Positions 31,879 to 39,550 of a stretch of DNA of 41,874 nt are shown piece after piece; within the stretch, counting starts at the first letter, position 1; every line of letters begins with the position of its first letter. This DNA comes from Yoonia sp. (GTDB taxonomy: Bacteria; Pseudomonadota; Alphaproteobacteria; Rhodobacterales; Rhodobacteraceae): assembly GCF_017854565.1 (NCBI RefSeq), contig NZ_JAFMHJ010000029.1:1-41874 (forward strand). Reading direction: 5' to 3'. Under the pieces are notes generated by a model, which saw only the letters and a list, made by a program, of their open reading frames with translations, was not told the origin of the DNA and did no database searches. The position numbers and the translations under genes are program-made.

Positions 31879-32565
31879 ATGAAGGAAATACGTGAATCCG
31901 ACCTGCGGGTTGATGATAACGTTGTTGTGCTGCATCGGTTTTGCGGTCCAGAAGATCGCAAGATAGTGAGTAAGACAGTGGCCCCGGCAGACAAAGCTGT
32001 ATTGGAACAGTGCGCTGATTTGGACTGGGCCATGGATGTCGCAGTTGATAATCTGCGTCGCTTTGTGCAGTCGTTGAATGGGCGCGAAATGCTTGGGGTT
32101 GCCATGGATGGCAAATACACCGCGCAGCGTGCAGACGAACTTCAGGATAAAATTCACGATTTGGCACAGGCATTGCTGGGCACCGTAGCCGGCGAGGGTG
32201 CTGCGCTGAAGTTTGCGGCGCCGATCATGCGCTATGTGCGGTCATCATCGGATATCTGGCTCAGCCCGATTGACCCTGATGTGCGTGCGGTCACGGTGCA
32301 GCGTCCGGAACGCCCGGTGGACGTCCTGATCATGCGCCAGATGGGCTTTAAGGATTCAATCCTTTTGGCCCAGGAGGTGCTGGCAGATGCTGTGATTTCA
32401 TTTGCGCGCCAGTTGGGCATCCATACGTTGCCGGGTGATGCGGGCGCACGGCTGGTCAGTTGTATTCGGACGGGGCGTTGCAGTTTCAATGCAGATCCAG
32501 GTGCGGCACGTAGACCGGTCCATCTTTTGGATGGCGACGTGGTTTATTTTGGCTTTCCGCGCTGA
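31879..32565 (+). CDS. uncharacterised protein of the T3SS cluster (228 aa)
   Basis: No family recognised. 228 residues, soluble by eye, no signal peptide. The part from VDVLIMRQMGF to ARLVSC may share the C-terminal fold of the next genes (hydrophobic strand, short turn, long helix). It follows a TACGTAG operator and is the first of the run of unknown genes before the minus-strand Sct operon. A sorting-platform (SctK/L-like) or chaperone/effector role is possible but not supported by a motif. Confidence 0.75.
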   Translation: MKEIRESDLRVDDNVVVLHRFCGPEDRKIVSKTVAPADKAVLEQCADLDWAMDVAVDNLRRFVQSLNGREMLGVAMDGKYTAQRADELQDKIHDLAQALLGTVAGEGAALKFAAPIMRYVRSSSDIWLSPIDPDVRAVTVQRPERPVDVLIMRQMGFKDSILLAQEVLADAVISFARQLGIHTLPGDAGARLVSCIRTGRCSFNADPGAARRPVHLLDGDVVYFGFPR

Positions 32566-32600
32566 ATCGATACGGGGCCACGGCCAATTGGACAGACGAT

Positions 32601-32643
32601 ATACGTAGTTTGCTAAGTGCCCGCTGCCTATTCCCTAAGTGGG
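32601..32643. promoter_or_regulatory. TACGTAG-type operator before the 32754 gene
   Basis: ATACGTAG at 32601-32608, CTAAGTG at 32613 and CCCTAAGTGGG at 32633-32643, 111-153 bases before the next start. The last is a near-palindrome related to CCCTTAGG at 31756. Confidence 0.5.
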
Positions 32644-32753
32644 TACGGATTACTTTTGCTGCGAAAATGAGCGACATCATTGATGCGTCGATGGTACAAA
32701 AAGTTAGTTTGCAGGGCGCGCGGTCGTGCTGTGTATCTTGAGGAGATGGAAAA

Positions 32754-33608
32754 ATGACGAATTTCGACGTTGATGGCTTGTCTGCGCGCGTCATGCTGGA
32801 CAACCACATGCGCCTTGACCTGATCCGCGAGATACCCTGTGATGTCAAGCCGTCAGCCAGACGTGTGTCGACGACGGCACCGATGATGGGGCGGAATTTC
32901 GACGTGGTCGCGACGCTAAGTCCGCAGAACCAGGCCAATCCGCTGGACAGTCAGGTGACGCCATCTGCCCAATTCGTCGAGGCAGAGAAACTGTGGCAGG
33001 AACTTTCGCCCAAGGTGCGCACCGCGCTGATGGCAGGCGCCAGTGGGATGTCGCGTTTTCAGACATCGGATGTCGTGGTGCCGTTTGCGCCCCCATCGAC
33101 CCTGACCACGGCGCTAGGCAAGCGGTTCACCGTTGAGTTGCTGCGGCAGTTGGACGGCGCACCTGATGACTTTGTTTCACTGATCCTAAAGCCGCGGTCC
33201 GAGGATAGTCCGCAGAGCGTGCCCACGGAGGTCAGGGAAGCCTTTGCCGCAGAGCTGGGCGCGTTGCTTGGCAATGTCCAATTCGACACGATCAGGAATT
33301 TTCGCCCCGACAGATTGCACGACGATTATTTCGTCACCGAAGGGGACGGCTATGCGTTTGCCATCGCCAAGGATGATCCCGGCGAGGTGCATGTCTTTCT
33401 GCCAGAAGGCCTTGGTGAAGCCGAGACTGCAATTGATCTCACCCAGGTTTTTTCGACAATCATTGAAAATGTCGCCGCGAACCATGGTTTGGAATTGGAT
33501 TTCGACACATTGGATCGGTTCCTGAATTCGCTTGCCGATGATGTGACAAGCAATTTCGTCGATCAGCTTTATTTTCCGGACATGGGCGATCAGCCGTGGA
33601 CCCAATAA
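32754..33608 (+). CDS. uncharacterised protein of the T3SS cluster (284 aa)
   Basis: 284 residues, soluble, acidic C-terminal half. Shine-Dalgarno GGAG lies 8 bases before the ATG. C-terminal sequence VFLPEGLGEAETAIDLTQ and VFSTIIENVAANHG then FLNSLADDV aligns by eye with the next gene (VVIREGLALDAV, AFSQIIADIATRNG, FLDRLVVQSV), so the two are probably paralogues. No known domain seen. Operator sites upstream suggest it belongs to the cluster regulon. Confidence 0.8.
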   Translation: MTNFDVDGLSARVMLDNHMRLDLIREIPCDVKPSARRVSTTAPMMGRNFDVVATLSPQNQANPLDSQVTPSAQFVEAEKLWQELSPKVRTALMAGASGMSRFQTSDVVVPFAPPSTLTTALGKRFTVELLRQLDGAPDDFVSLILKPRSEDSPQSVPTEVREAFAAELGALLGNVQFDTIRNFRPDRLHDDYFVTEGDGYAFAIAKDDPGEVHVFLPEGLGEAETAIDLTQVFSTIIENVAANHGLELDFDTLDRFLNSLADDVTSNFVDQLYFPDMGDQPWTQ

Positions 33609-33711
33609 TATAGCGATGCGTCCCTGTATGTATATTGGTTCACGTTCAGAAGATGAACCAAAAGATCATTGTTTAGAAACGCGATAGCGGCACTATGCCA
33701 AGGAGAGAATG

Positions 33712-34425
33712 ATGGAAATTGGCGGTTCAAATGCTGATAACTGGGGTCGGACTGACAGCGCCGAGGCAGAGCTGACGTCAAATGTGGGCGGCGGGACTTC
33801 ACGCGTGTCGCTGAATGCGAGTGAAACGGCCAAGACCAACGCGAGCGCCAAGGATGAACCGCTTTCGAAGGAAGAAACCGAGGAAGTCGCCGAACAGGTT
33901 ATCGAGGATATAACAGCGGCGATTGAGACAGATGAGGGGCGTGAAGAGCTTGAAGACGCGATTGACGGCAAGACCGAGGAAACGCGGACTGAAGACGAAG
34001 CCGAAAGAATCGAAAATACTTCGGATGAAATTGCCCAGGACGTCGTCGTCGATGGTGTCGAGGTCACGGTTGATACGACCGAGACCATTATTCCCGCTGG
34101 TGAAGACGTCGTCGTCGTTTACGAGGACGGTGCAGGTCCAACGGTCGTCATTCGCGAAGGTCTGGCCCTAGACGCCGTCAGGGCCGCACTTAGCGAGGCA
34201 TTTTCGCAGATCATAGCCGATATCGCGACACGAAATGGCGTGGATACGAGCGCGACTGGTATTTCCGCCTTTCTCGACAGGCTGGTCGTCCAGTCTGTGG
34301 AACATTTCATCTATGATGCTTTCTGGCAGGACTTGGAACGGGCAGATAAGGAGGAGCGGCGCATGGAACGCACGGTTCGCGACATCCGGGCTGCAACGGC
34401 CGCCATACGGCCTTTGATTGGTTGA
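33712..34425 (+). CDS. acidic uncharacterised protein of the T3SS cluster (237 aa)
   Basis: Very acidic N-terminal half (many Glu/Asp, for example SKEETEEVAEQVIEDITA), no signal peptide, no transmembrane segment. The C-terminal part is related to the previous protein (EGL turn, FSQII helix, FLDRL). I prefer the ATG at 33712, 6 bases after AGGAG, over the one at 33709. Strong acidity and context would fit a secretion chaperone or substrate, but no motif proves either. Confidence 0.8.
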   Translation: MEIGGSNADNWGRTDSAEAELTSNVGGGTSRVSLNASETAKTNASAKDEPLSKEETEEVAEQVIEDITAAIETDEGREELEDAIDGKTEETRTEDEAERIENTSDEIAQDVVVDGVEVTVDTTETIIPAGEDVVVVYEDGAGPTVVIREGLALDAVRAALSEAFSQIIADIATRNGVDTSATGISAFLDRLVVQSVEHFIYDAFWQDLERADKEERRMERTVRDIRAATAAIRPLIG

Positions 34426-34430
34426 AATGA

Positions 34431-34625
34431 TTGTCCGGTGCAGCCGTTGCGCGTAGCGTGGACATTGGTGCCGAGGCATATTCGAGATACAATCTTTTTT
34501 CACGCGGTCGATATGCGCCTGGCGCAATGCGGTCCACGGTAGCCGCGACGATAGCAGGAGACATCAAATCGACCGTAATGTCACCCATGGCCGAGAGATT
34601 GGACATCTTTGCCAACGCATCATAA
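34431..34625 (+). CDS. small ORF, possibly the first half of a frameshifted gene
   Basis: 64 codons from TTG 34431 (GTG 34458 is another start) to TAA 34623-34625. The translation is protein-like (AEAYSRYNLFSRG, SPMAERLDIFANAS). The next gene starts 5 bases later in another frame. Together they would make a protein of about 220 residues, the size of the neighbours, so a frameshift is possible; translational reinitiation is the alternative. Confidence 0.45.
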   Translation: MSGAAVARSVDIGAEAYSRYNLFSRGRYAPGAMRSTVAATIAGDIKSTVMSPMAERLDIFANAS

Positions 34626-34630
34626 ATGAC

Positions 34631-35101
34631 ATGTTGGGCCTTCTGCGCACGGAGCAGGGCCGGACGTATGTCGGATTTGCACTGAACCAGCCCCAGGACA
34701 ATGACCCGGAGCCGATAACCAGCGCGAGCATATCAAAGACGATCATGGCACTTGTGCAAGAAGGCACGCTCGCTATTGGCGTGCGCGTGGAAAGTCGCAT
34801 GGCGCTAAATCGTCGGACGGCACCATTAGGCGTTCACGGGGTTGATGCCAGACTTTTTCAGGGCGCCGACGGCAAGTCGCTATTGTATTTGGTCGAAGAT
34901 CTGAGCGTGGATCACGCTATCGCGGAAACGGCAGATATGCTTGTCAGCGAAATTTCCGCTGTTTCCATGTTGAACGGTCTGTTCTTTTCCGACTATCAAC
35001 TGCGGCTCTTGATTGACGATATCGGGTTTGGGCACGCCGATCGCTTGATCCGAAACTATCTTGGCCCAAGTGGTGCGCGCCATAAAGGGCGCGTACCGTG
35101 A
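34631..35101 (+). CDS. uncharacterised protein of the T3SS cluster (156 aa)
   Basis: 156 residues, no recognised family. Part of it (SLLYLVEDLSVDHAIAETA, ADMLVSEI, LIDDIGFGHADRLIRNYL) follows the same order of strand, E-x-L turn and helices as the two upstream proteins, so a distant paralogue is likely. No ribosome site is seen at 34631, which supports coupling or a frameshift with the preceding ORF. Its TGA abuts the convergent gene's stop (shared TGATCA at 35099-35104). Confidence 0.65.
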   Translation: MLGLLRTEQGRTYVGFALNQPQDNDPEPITSASISKTIMALVQEGTLAIGVRVESRMALNRRTAPLGVHGVDARLFQGADGKSLLYLVEDLSVDHAIAETADMLVSEISAVSMLNGLFFSDYQLRLLIDDIGFGHADRLIRNYLGPSGARHKGRVP

Positions 35102-35398
35102 TCAGATACAGCGCTGTTTGATAATGGTCATGTCATGTGGCAGTGGCGCACCTGTCAATTCATAGGCACGCACAAAGCTGGCGGCATATTTGAAACGCCC
35201 ATCACGGTAGCAAAAAATCGCCATCAGGCGCATCGTTTCGGGGTCGCGCGGCAGTATCCACAGAGCCAGATAAAGCAGATTGATCGCGCGTTCGATACGA
35301 CCAAATGTAAAGTGGATCGCGGCAAGTGACTGTAACAATGCCACATCCTCTTGATCGACATTTACTTTGGTGTCGGGTTTTTTTGCGAGTTGTATCAT
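35102..35398 (-). CDS. small TPR protein of the T3SS cluster
   Basis: 98 residues with tetratricopeptide-like helical repeats (LAAIHFTFGRIERAINLLYLALWILPRDPETMRLMAIFCYR reads as about two TPRs). Small TPR proteins in T3SS loci are usually chaperones for needle or translocator proteins (SctG/SctY type). ATG at 35398 overlaps the stop of the upstream gene; GTG at 35401 is a rival. Last gene of the minus-strand Sct operon. Confidence 0.7.
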   Translation of the reverse strand: MIQLAKKPDTKVNVDQEDVALLQSLAAIHFTFGRIERAINLLYLALWILPRDPETMRLMAIFCYRDGRFKYAASFVRAYELTGAPLPHDMTIIKQRCI

Positions 35399-35808
35399 CA
35401 CTGGCTACCCGCTCCTGATTTTTCGACATGCAGATGTTCGCACATCCGCAATGAATCATTGACGCAGTCAAAGCCTTTTTCGACATTTTCTGGCAAAGTC
35501 TGCTCCTGAAGATCAGGCAGCCGGCGGATGGTCATTTCAGCAATCTGGAAAACGAATTCAGACGTATTGCCCATCGTGAACCGTTTTATATGATCCGCGA
35601 TGACGGGTTCAAAAACGGACTGCTGTGTCTCGATAGATTTCGACAGCGACATGCTGGGTGGACGCCGGACAATTTGAACGGGCTGTGTGATTTGTCTGCC
35701 AAGGCCACGGTCGGTTGGAATAACCGGCTCGAGATCCAGCTCTTCAATCCGGTCGAGATGATCGTTCAGAATACCACTACGGCCATTTGAAATTTCAGTT
35801 GATGTCAT
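35398..35808 (-). CDS. uncharacterised protein of the Sct operon (136 aa)
   Basis: 136 residues, no signal peptide or membrane segment, no family recognised. Ends in a helical stretch (LRMCEHLHVEKSG). It lies between sctD and the TPR gene, 22 bases after the former and overlapping the latter, so it is a likely T3SS accessory. Confidence 0.7.
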   Translation of the reverse strand: MTSTEISNGRSGILNDHLDRIEELDLEPVIPTDRGLGRQITQPVQIVRRPPSMSLSKSIETQQSVFEPVIADHIKRFTMGNTSEFVFQIAEMTIRRLPDLQEQTLPENVEKGFDCVNDSLRMCEHLHVEKSGAGSQ

Positions 35809-35830
35809 TTCGTGTTCCTTTGCTTAGGCA

Positions 35831-36775
35831 CTATCGGTATGCAATTGTCAGGTCGCGTCCGTGACGGTTAAGTATGAGGCCGGCCCGCGTTATGTCTTTC
35901 AGGATCCAATCGTCAGCGAGGGAATCGCCGATCTGCGCCACGCGTTCATCTGCGAAAATGACGCTGGGCGTGTCACCAAGCCGAACGAGTGCAATAGCGG
36001 GGATCGTTGGCATGCTTGGCACTTCTTGGAACTCTGAGAATACGACGCGCTGGTCGTTCGAGACATCAATTTGCCGCCGGACTGACAGCCAATTCTGTTT
36101 CATATCAACGGGAAGCATGCCGACCACCGCAATCGCATCTTCGGACTTTTCGACGACGGATAGGTACGGCGTCAGGCCCGCTTCTTGCAGCATGGTAGTG
36201 ACACTGATTGGCGCGGGCGCTGCGACAGGCACCACGGGTTCGACTTGAGGCACTCTTGCAAACTCAAAATTGGTCTCGGCTGGTTGACCCCAGTTCAACG
36301 CAAATCCTATGCCCAGGATGCCGACCCACGAAAGAGCAAGAATTGCCCCCATTTCAGCGGGCCGGAGGCCTTTTCGTTCGGCAGTCGTTTCCGCATTCAG
36401 CGACATGGGAATTTCACCAATCATCAGGTGACACGGTGCGCGGAATGTTTGCCGGTCGCTATCGGGCGTAATTGCATCGTCGTTGATACTGACGTCTTCA
36501 CGCGCTGTCGTGACCCGGATCATCGGGCCAAACAACGTGCTTTCGGCAATGATCGTGACCTGGCCCACCGCCGCTTTGGGATCGAGCAACATAATGTCGT
36601 CGGTTTCTTGATTGCCGATCGAAATTGTATTCTTTTGCAGGACGACTTCGGATCCTTTGTGTAATCCACCCAGAATTTCCACCTGGACTGTCATGGCTTC
36701 CTGTTTGCTCCAGCGCATCCTTTTGGCAAGCCGCGTGCGACCGTAGCTCAGGTATGTATCAAGTTTGGCATGCAT
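35831..36775 (-). CDS. sctD: T3SS inner-membrane ring protein SctD
   Basis: 314 residues in the YscD/HrpQ layout: N-terminal cytoplasmic FHA-like domain (VEILGGLHKGSEVVL, then a beta-rich stretch), one transmembrane helix (AILALSWVGILGIGFALNW, about residue 145-165) and a periplasmic C-terminal domain. It should form the outer of the two inner-membrane rings of the basal body. The periplasmic part is shorter than in most SctD (about 400 residues). An ATG at 36694 with AGGA upstream is a rival start that would remove 27 residues. Confidence 0.78.
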   Translation of the reverse strand: MHAKLDTYLSYGRTRLAKRMRWSKQEAMTVQVEILGGLHKGSEVVLQKNTISIGNQETDDIMLLDPKAAVGQVTIIAESTLFGPMIRVTTAREDVSINDDAITPDSDRQTFRAPCHLMIGEIPMSLNAETTAERKGLRPAEMGAILALSWVGILGIGFALNWGQPAETNFEFARVPQVEPVVPVAAPAPISVTTMLQEAGLTPYLSVVEKSEDAIAVVGMLPVDMKQNWLSVRRQIDVSNDQRVVFSEFQEVPSMPTIPAIALVRLGDTPSVIFADERVAQIGDSLADDWILKDITRAGLILNRHGRDLTIAYR

Positions 36776-36795
36776 TGATTAGAGCCCCCTGGGAA

Positions 36796-37218
36796 TTATT
36801 GGCCGTGCAATAGTTGATTGACATCTTTTTGGACGCGCTGCGCAATTCCCCAGGCAACGCTCCAGGTTGTCATTTCGCGATATACTTCATTGATTTTTGC
36901 CGCAGTTTTGTCGAGGCTCGACACCCCGTTGTCTTCGGTCGATGCGCCAGTCCCCGACGCGCTCGAATTGGATACGATCATGTCTTTTTGTTTCGAGACC
37001 GCCCCTGTTTCCGTATTTGGCATTTCTACACCGGCCGAACCGTCAGCGGAGGCGCCGCCGGGCGCCCCCAAAGCATGCGAGAGGGCGCCTTCGAGTGAGC
37101 GCATTGATAAGGCTGACTGCTGTGTAGAATAGTCAAACGGGTCCATCGCTTTGGTCATGTCAATTGATGGCGTTGCTCCGCCAACTTCACCAATCGCGTC
37201 TATTGTTATCTGGGCCAT
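36796..37218 (-). CDS. sctI: probable T3SS inner rod protein SctI
   Basis: 140 residues: variable, Ser/Gly-rich N-terminal half, and a C-terminal helix (INEVYREMTTWSVAWGIAQ, then RVQKDVNQLLHGQ) like the end of YscI/PrgJ-type rod proteins. Needle protein SctF has a similar C-terminus but is about 80 residues, so SctI is preferred. It lies directly upstream of sctD on the same strand. Confidence 0.6.
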   Translation of the reverse strand: MAQITIDAIGEVGGATPSIDMTKAMDPFDYSTQQSALSMRSLEGALSHALGAPGGASADGSAGVEMPNTETGAVSKQKDMIVSNSSASGTGASTEDNGVSSLDKTAAKINEVYREMTTWSVAWGIAQRVQKDVNQLLHGQ

Positions 37219-37254
37219 ATTTCACAATTCCTTCGATTTCAGGTTAGTCAGTTC

Positions 37255-37428
37255 TTACTCGCCCTCTTCTTCTTTTTCTTCTCTCATCTTTTCCATGTGG
37301 AATTTGATGACAGTCTGATAGATCAGAGCTTCCATCATATCTTCCATCGTTCCTGTTGCCGGTGGCGTTGTGGACCCTGTTGCCGGTGGCGTTGTGGACG
37401 GGGCCGTTGTTGGGTCTATGCTGCTCAT
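37255..37428 (-). CDS. 57-residue repeat-containing peptide of the Sct operon
   Basis: 57 residues from ATG 37428. It has a tandem TTPPATG repeat near the N-terminus (DNA repeat of about 24 bases near 37348-37395) and a charged C-terminal helix ending in EEKEEEGE. No family recognised. It is the first gene of the minus-strand operon next to the TACGTAG region. Confidence 0.65.
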   Translation of the reverse strand: MSSIDPTTAPSTTPPATGSTTPPATGTMEDMMEALIYQTVIKFHMEKMREEKEEEGE

Positions 37429-37510
37429 TTTCGATCTCCTTGAGTTATAGTGTGTACGCAAACCGCAGACGCGGCCTGGGCGTGTGTAGGTACATTAACA
37501 ATAGCGCGAC

Positions 37511-37568
37511 AACGTAGCTATTTCGCAGCTTGCTGAGAGACCTGCGTAGTGACGGAGAAACTACGTAG
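37511..37568. promoter_or_regulatory. operator cluster between divergent T3SS operons
   Basis: AACGTAGC (37511), TGCGTAGT (37543) and the palindrome CTACGTAG (37561-37568) lie between the minus-strand Sct operon (start 37428) and the SctC-like gene (37695). The last two copies are 18 bases apart, so they could bind two copies of one regulator. Confidence 0.5.
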
Positions 37569-37694
37569 TGGTGCGCAGGTCGTATCGGTACAGCTCCGCA
37601 GGCATTTGCAGGTCCTGCGCAATCACACACCCCAAAATCTCTTGCTAGTCTGAATGCAAGACGACGGACACACTCTGGGTTTGGGAGATCTGAT

Positions 37695-38390
37695 ATGAAC
37701 AGCAAGGCGATGTACGGGATAGCAGGTGGTTGGGCGCTCACTATTGCCGCTGCGTATCCACTGGGTGCTGAAACATTGGATGCCGCGACTTTGGGTGAGT
37801 ACGAGGCAGGGCAGGGTGTCGATGCGGCTCTTTCCTATATGGTGGTCCGTCAGCCTTTGACCCAGTTTCTGGTGCAGCTGGGACGAGACGCGGGCATTCA
37901 GATTGTCGTGTCCGGTGGCGTAAAGGGCGAAATCGAAGTGACCTGGCTGGAAGGCGAGCCGCTGGCGATCTTGCAGAACCTCGCGGCCCGCTATGACATG
38001 GAATGGTTTGCATTCAACGACGTTATTTATGTCAGTGACGCCTCTGAATCGCTGATGCGGTTGGTGCGGTTGGGTGAAATATCTGCCGCTGCGGCGCAGG
38101 ACGCACTGGGCGCCGCAGGGCTGTTATCGGACCGCTTTATGGTGTCGGAGACGGCGCAGGGAACTGCGCTGGCGTTGACCGGCCCGCCAAAACTGCTGGG
38201 TCTGTCGGAGGCTGTGATCGAAAGCCTGATGGTGGCCCCTGAGGTGGTCCAGGACAACAGGATCATCGTCCGGCGCGGATCTGCGGTTTCACTGGAACCG
38301 ATGCGGGTCGGTGACATCACGGCGCGCATGGCGCGCGAGCGTGCAGTGGTCGATGCGGGCGACGAGACGGGAACCGAAGTGGATGGATGA
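37695..38390 (+). CDS. SctC-like N-domain protein without a secretin barrel
   Basis: 231 residues: signal peptide (ends near LGAETLDAATL), then N0/STN-type domain (FLVQLGRDAGIQIVVS, ILQNLAARYDMEWFAFNDVIYV) and an N1-like segment (LLSDRFMVSETAQG, ALALTGPPKLLGLSEAV). These match the start of T3SS secretin SctC, but the protein ends before any secretin domain. It may work with a separate barrel, or be a split or truncated SctC. SD GGGAG precedes the ATG. Upstream region carries TACGTAG sites. Confidence 0.72.
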   Translation: MNSKAMYGIAGGWALTIAAAYPLGAETLDAATLGEYEAGQGVDAALSYMVVRQPLTQFLVQLGRDAGIQIVVSGGVKGEIEVTWLEGEPLAILQNLAARYDMEWFAFNDVIYVSDASESLMRLVRLGEISAAAAQDALGAAGLLSDRFMVSETAQGTALALTGPPKLLGLSEAVIESLMVAPEVVQDNRIIVRRGSAVSLEPMRVGDITARMARERAVVDAGDETGTEVDG

Positions 38391-38478
38391 GGTGGGTCAT
38401 CTTTTGATTGCGACCCTGCAAACAGCCACGGAAATGGAATTACGAGCCGGAAGATAGGTTCGAACAGGATACGGGCGG

Positions 38479-38484
38479 TATAAT
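38479..38484 (+). promoter_or_regulatory. possible -10 element before the 41-aa gene
   Basis: A perfect TATAAT lies 81 bases before the 41-residue gene. No good -35 is seen at the right distance, so confidence is low. Confidence 0.3.
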
Positions 38485-38564
38485 ATCGGTCGTGTAAGGA
38501 GCTGCAAATTTAAGCAGCAAAACAAAACAGACCCAACGGTGGGTCACAACTTTGGAGAAGTAAA

Positions 38565-38690
38565 ATGGCAGTTGGTGCAGCGAACGCAAATACCTTTATG
38601 GCTGAAGTTCGGGCAGAGGCTTTGAAGTATGAAAAACAGACTTACAAGCAGAAGCTTGGCTCAACGAAAGCGAAGCAGATTTCCGGCTAA
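38565..38690 (+). CDS. 41-residue protein, copy of a neighbour's C-terminus
   Basis: ATG 38565 to TAA 38688-38690, with GGAGAAG 4-10 bases upstream. The last 33 residues (NTFMAEVRAEALKYEKQTYK then QKLGSTKAKQISG) nearly repeat the C-terminus of the 204-residue protein at 38858-39472. The DNA is nearly identical past the stop codon and ends in a similar hairpin. It is either a peptide made on purpose or the remainder of a duplication. Function unknown; too short for a needle subunit. Confidence 0.75.
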   Translation: MAVGAANANTFMAEVRAEALKYEKQTYKQKLGSTKAKQISG

Positions 38691-38740
38691 TCTAGGCTGG
38701 ATGGGGATGACGTTGTGGGGCGCGATCTGAGCGCCCTACA
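38580..38740 (+). repeat. direct repeat, left copy
   Basis: Left copy of a roughly 155-base direct repeat; the right copy is at 39366-39522. Bases 38649-38710 match 39431-39492 with one mismatch (38661 T versus 39443 G), crossing the stop codon. Each copy ends in a GGGCGC/GCGCCC hairpin (38718-38736). Confidence 0.9.
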
Positions 38741-38770
38741 AATACCCCAAACCTCATTCCCACGCACTGA

Positions 38771-38798
38771 TTGTCAAACTCACACCTCAATGTAAAAT
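38771..38798 (+). promoter_or_regulatory. candidate sigma-70 promoter before the 204-aa gene
   Basis: TTGTCA at 38771-38776 and TAAAAT at 38793-38798 are 16 bases apart, with a TG directly before the -10. Transcription would begin about 50 bases before the ATG at 38858. Confidence 0.5.
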
Positions 38799-38857
38799 AT
38801 TTGTTTGGGCTTTGATGTGTTGGGATTTATTCAACGACGGATCAAACGGGACAATCT

Positions 38858-39472
38858 ATGAGTATCGGTGGAATTGGCAGGGGGGGCATGCGTCGCCAGT
38901 TGGCTTCGCATTTCCCAAGGTTAAGAGGAAGAGCGGCAAAAAGCGCCCCTAAAAGCGCCCCTAAAAGCCCAATGGTCGGCGCACAAAAAAGTGTCGCGAG
39001 CAGTTTTAACGCAGGCGCGCCGCTTTATGTACAAGTCAAAATTGACGGCAAATGGGTAACCGTCGCGAACAATCGTGGCGAAGCAAATACTGAAATCAAG
39101 GTCGGTAATGTTGACGGATTGGAAGTCCGGCTGTTTCGCGCAGACCTGGGCATGTATATTGACAAAAGTTCGCCAGACTCGCGGATGACACAAAATCGCG
39201 ATGGCAACGTTACATTCGCGTTTGAAGATGGCACTGACGGCGACTTTAATGATGCTGTGGTGACGTTCAAGACTGTTCCTGGGGGTACTGCCGGCCTGAA
39301 TCCGCCGGACCCGAATGACCCCTTTTCTGGGGTGTCAGGCGACGCACTTGATGTTGGTGGCGCAGATGCGAACGCATTTATGCGCGAAGTACGCAAAGAA
39401 GCGCTTCAGTATGAAAAAGACACTTACAAACAGAAGCTTGGCGCAACGAAAGCGAAGCAGATTTCCGGCTAA
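38858..39472 (+). CDS. 204-residue T3SS-cluster protein with DFND motif
   Basis: N-terminal basic, Ser/Pro-rich region with SAPKSAPKSP repeats; beta-rich middle (PLYVQVKIDGKWVTVANN); calcium-type acidic motif EDGTDGDFNDAVVTF resembling the DUF4114 D-x-D-x-N-D pattern; and the C-terminal segment shared with the 41-residue protein. The duplicated tag may be a secretion or assembly signal. No known T3SS part matches; it could be an external substrate or translocator. SD weak (GGGA). Confidence 0.75.
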   Translation: MSIGGIGRGGMRRQLASHFPRLRGRAAKSAPKSAPKSPMVGAQKSVASSFNAGAPLYVQVKIDGKWVTVANNRGEANTEIKVGNVDGLEVRLFRADLGMYIDKSSPDSRMTQNRDGNVTFAFEDGTDGDFNDAVVTFKTVPGGTAGLNPPDPNDPFSGVSGDALDVGGADANAFMREVRKEALQYEKDTYKQKLGATKAKQISG

Positions 39473-39522
39473 TCTAGGCTGGATGGGGATGAACTTGCGG
39501 GGCGCAATGTCTGCGCCCTGCG
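39366..39522 (+). repeat. direct repeat, right copy
   Basis: Right copy of the repeat with 38580-38740. It covers the 3' end of the 204-residue gene, its stop and a GGGCGCA/TGCGCCC hairpin (39500-39518). Confidence 0.9.
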
Positions 39523-39550
39523 AATTGAGTACATGAGCCGGAGAGAACCA

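Noticed and set aside
36796-37218. Needle protein SctF
   Set aside because: C-terminal helix is similar, but 140 residues is too long; SctI fits better.
37348-37395. CRISPR-like repeat
   Set aside because: Only two adjacent copies inside a coding region; it encodes the TTPPATG repeat.
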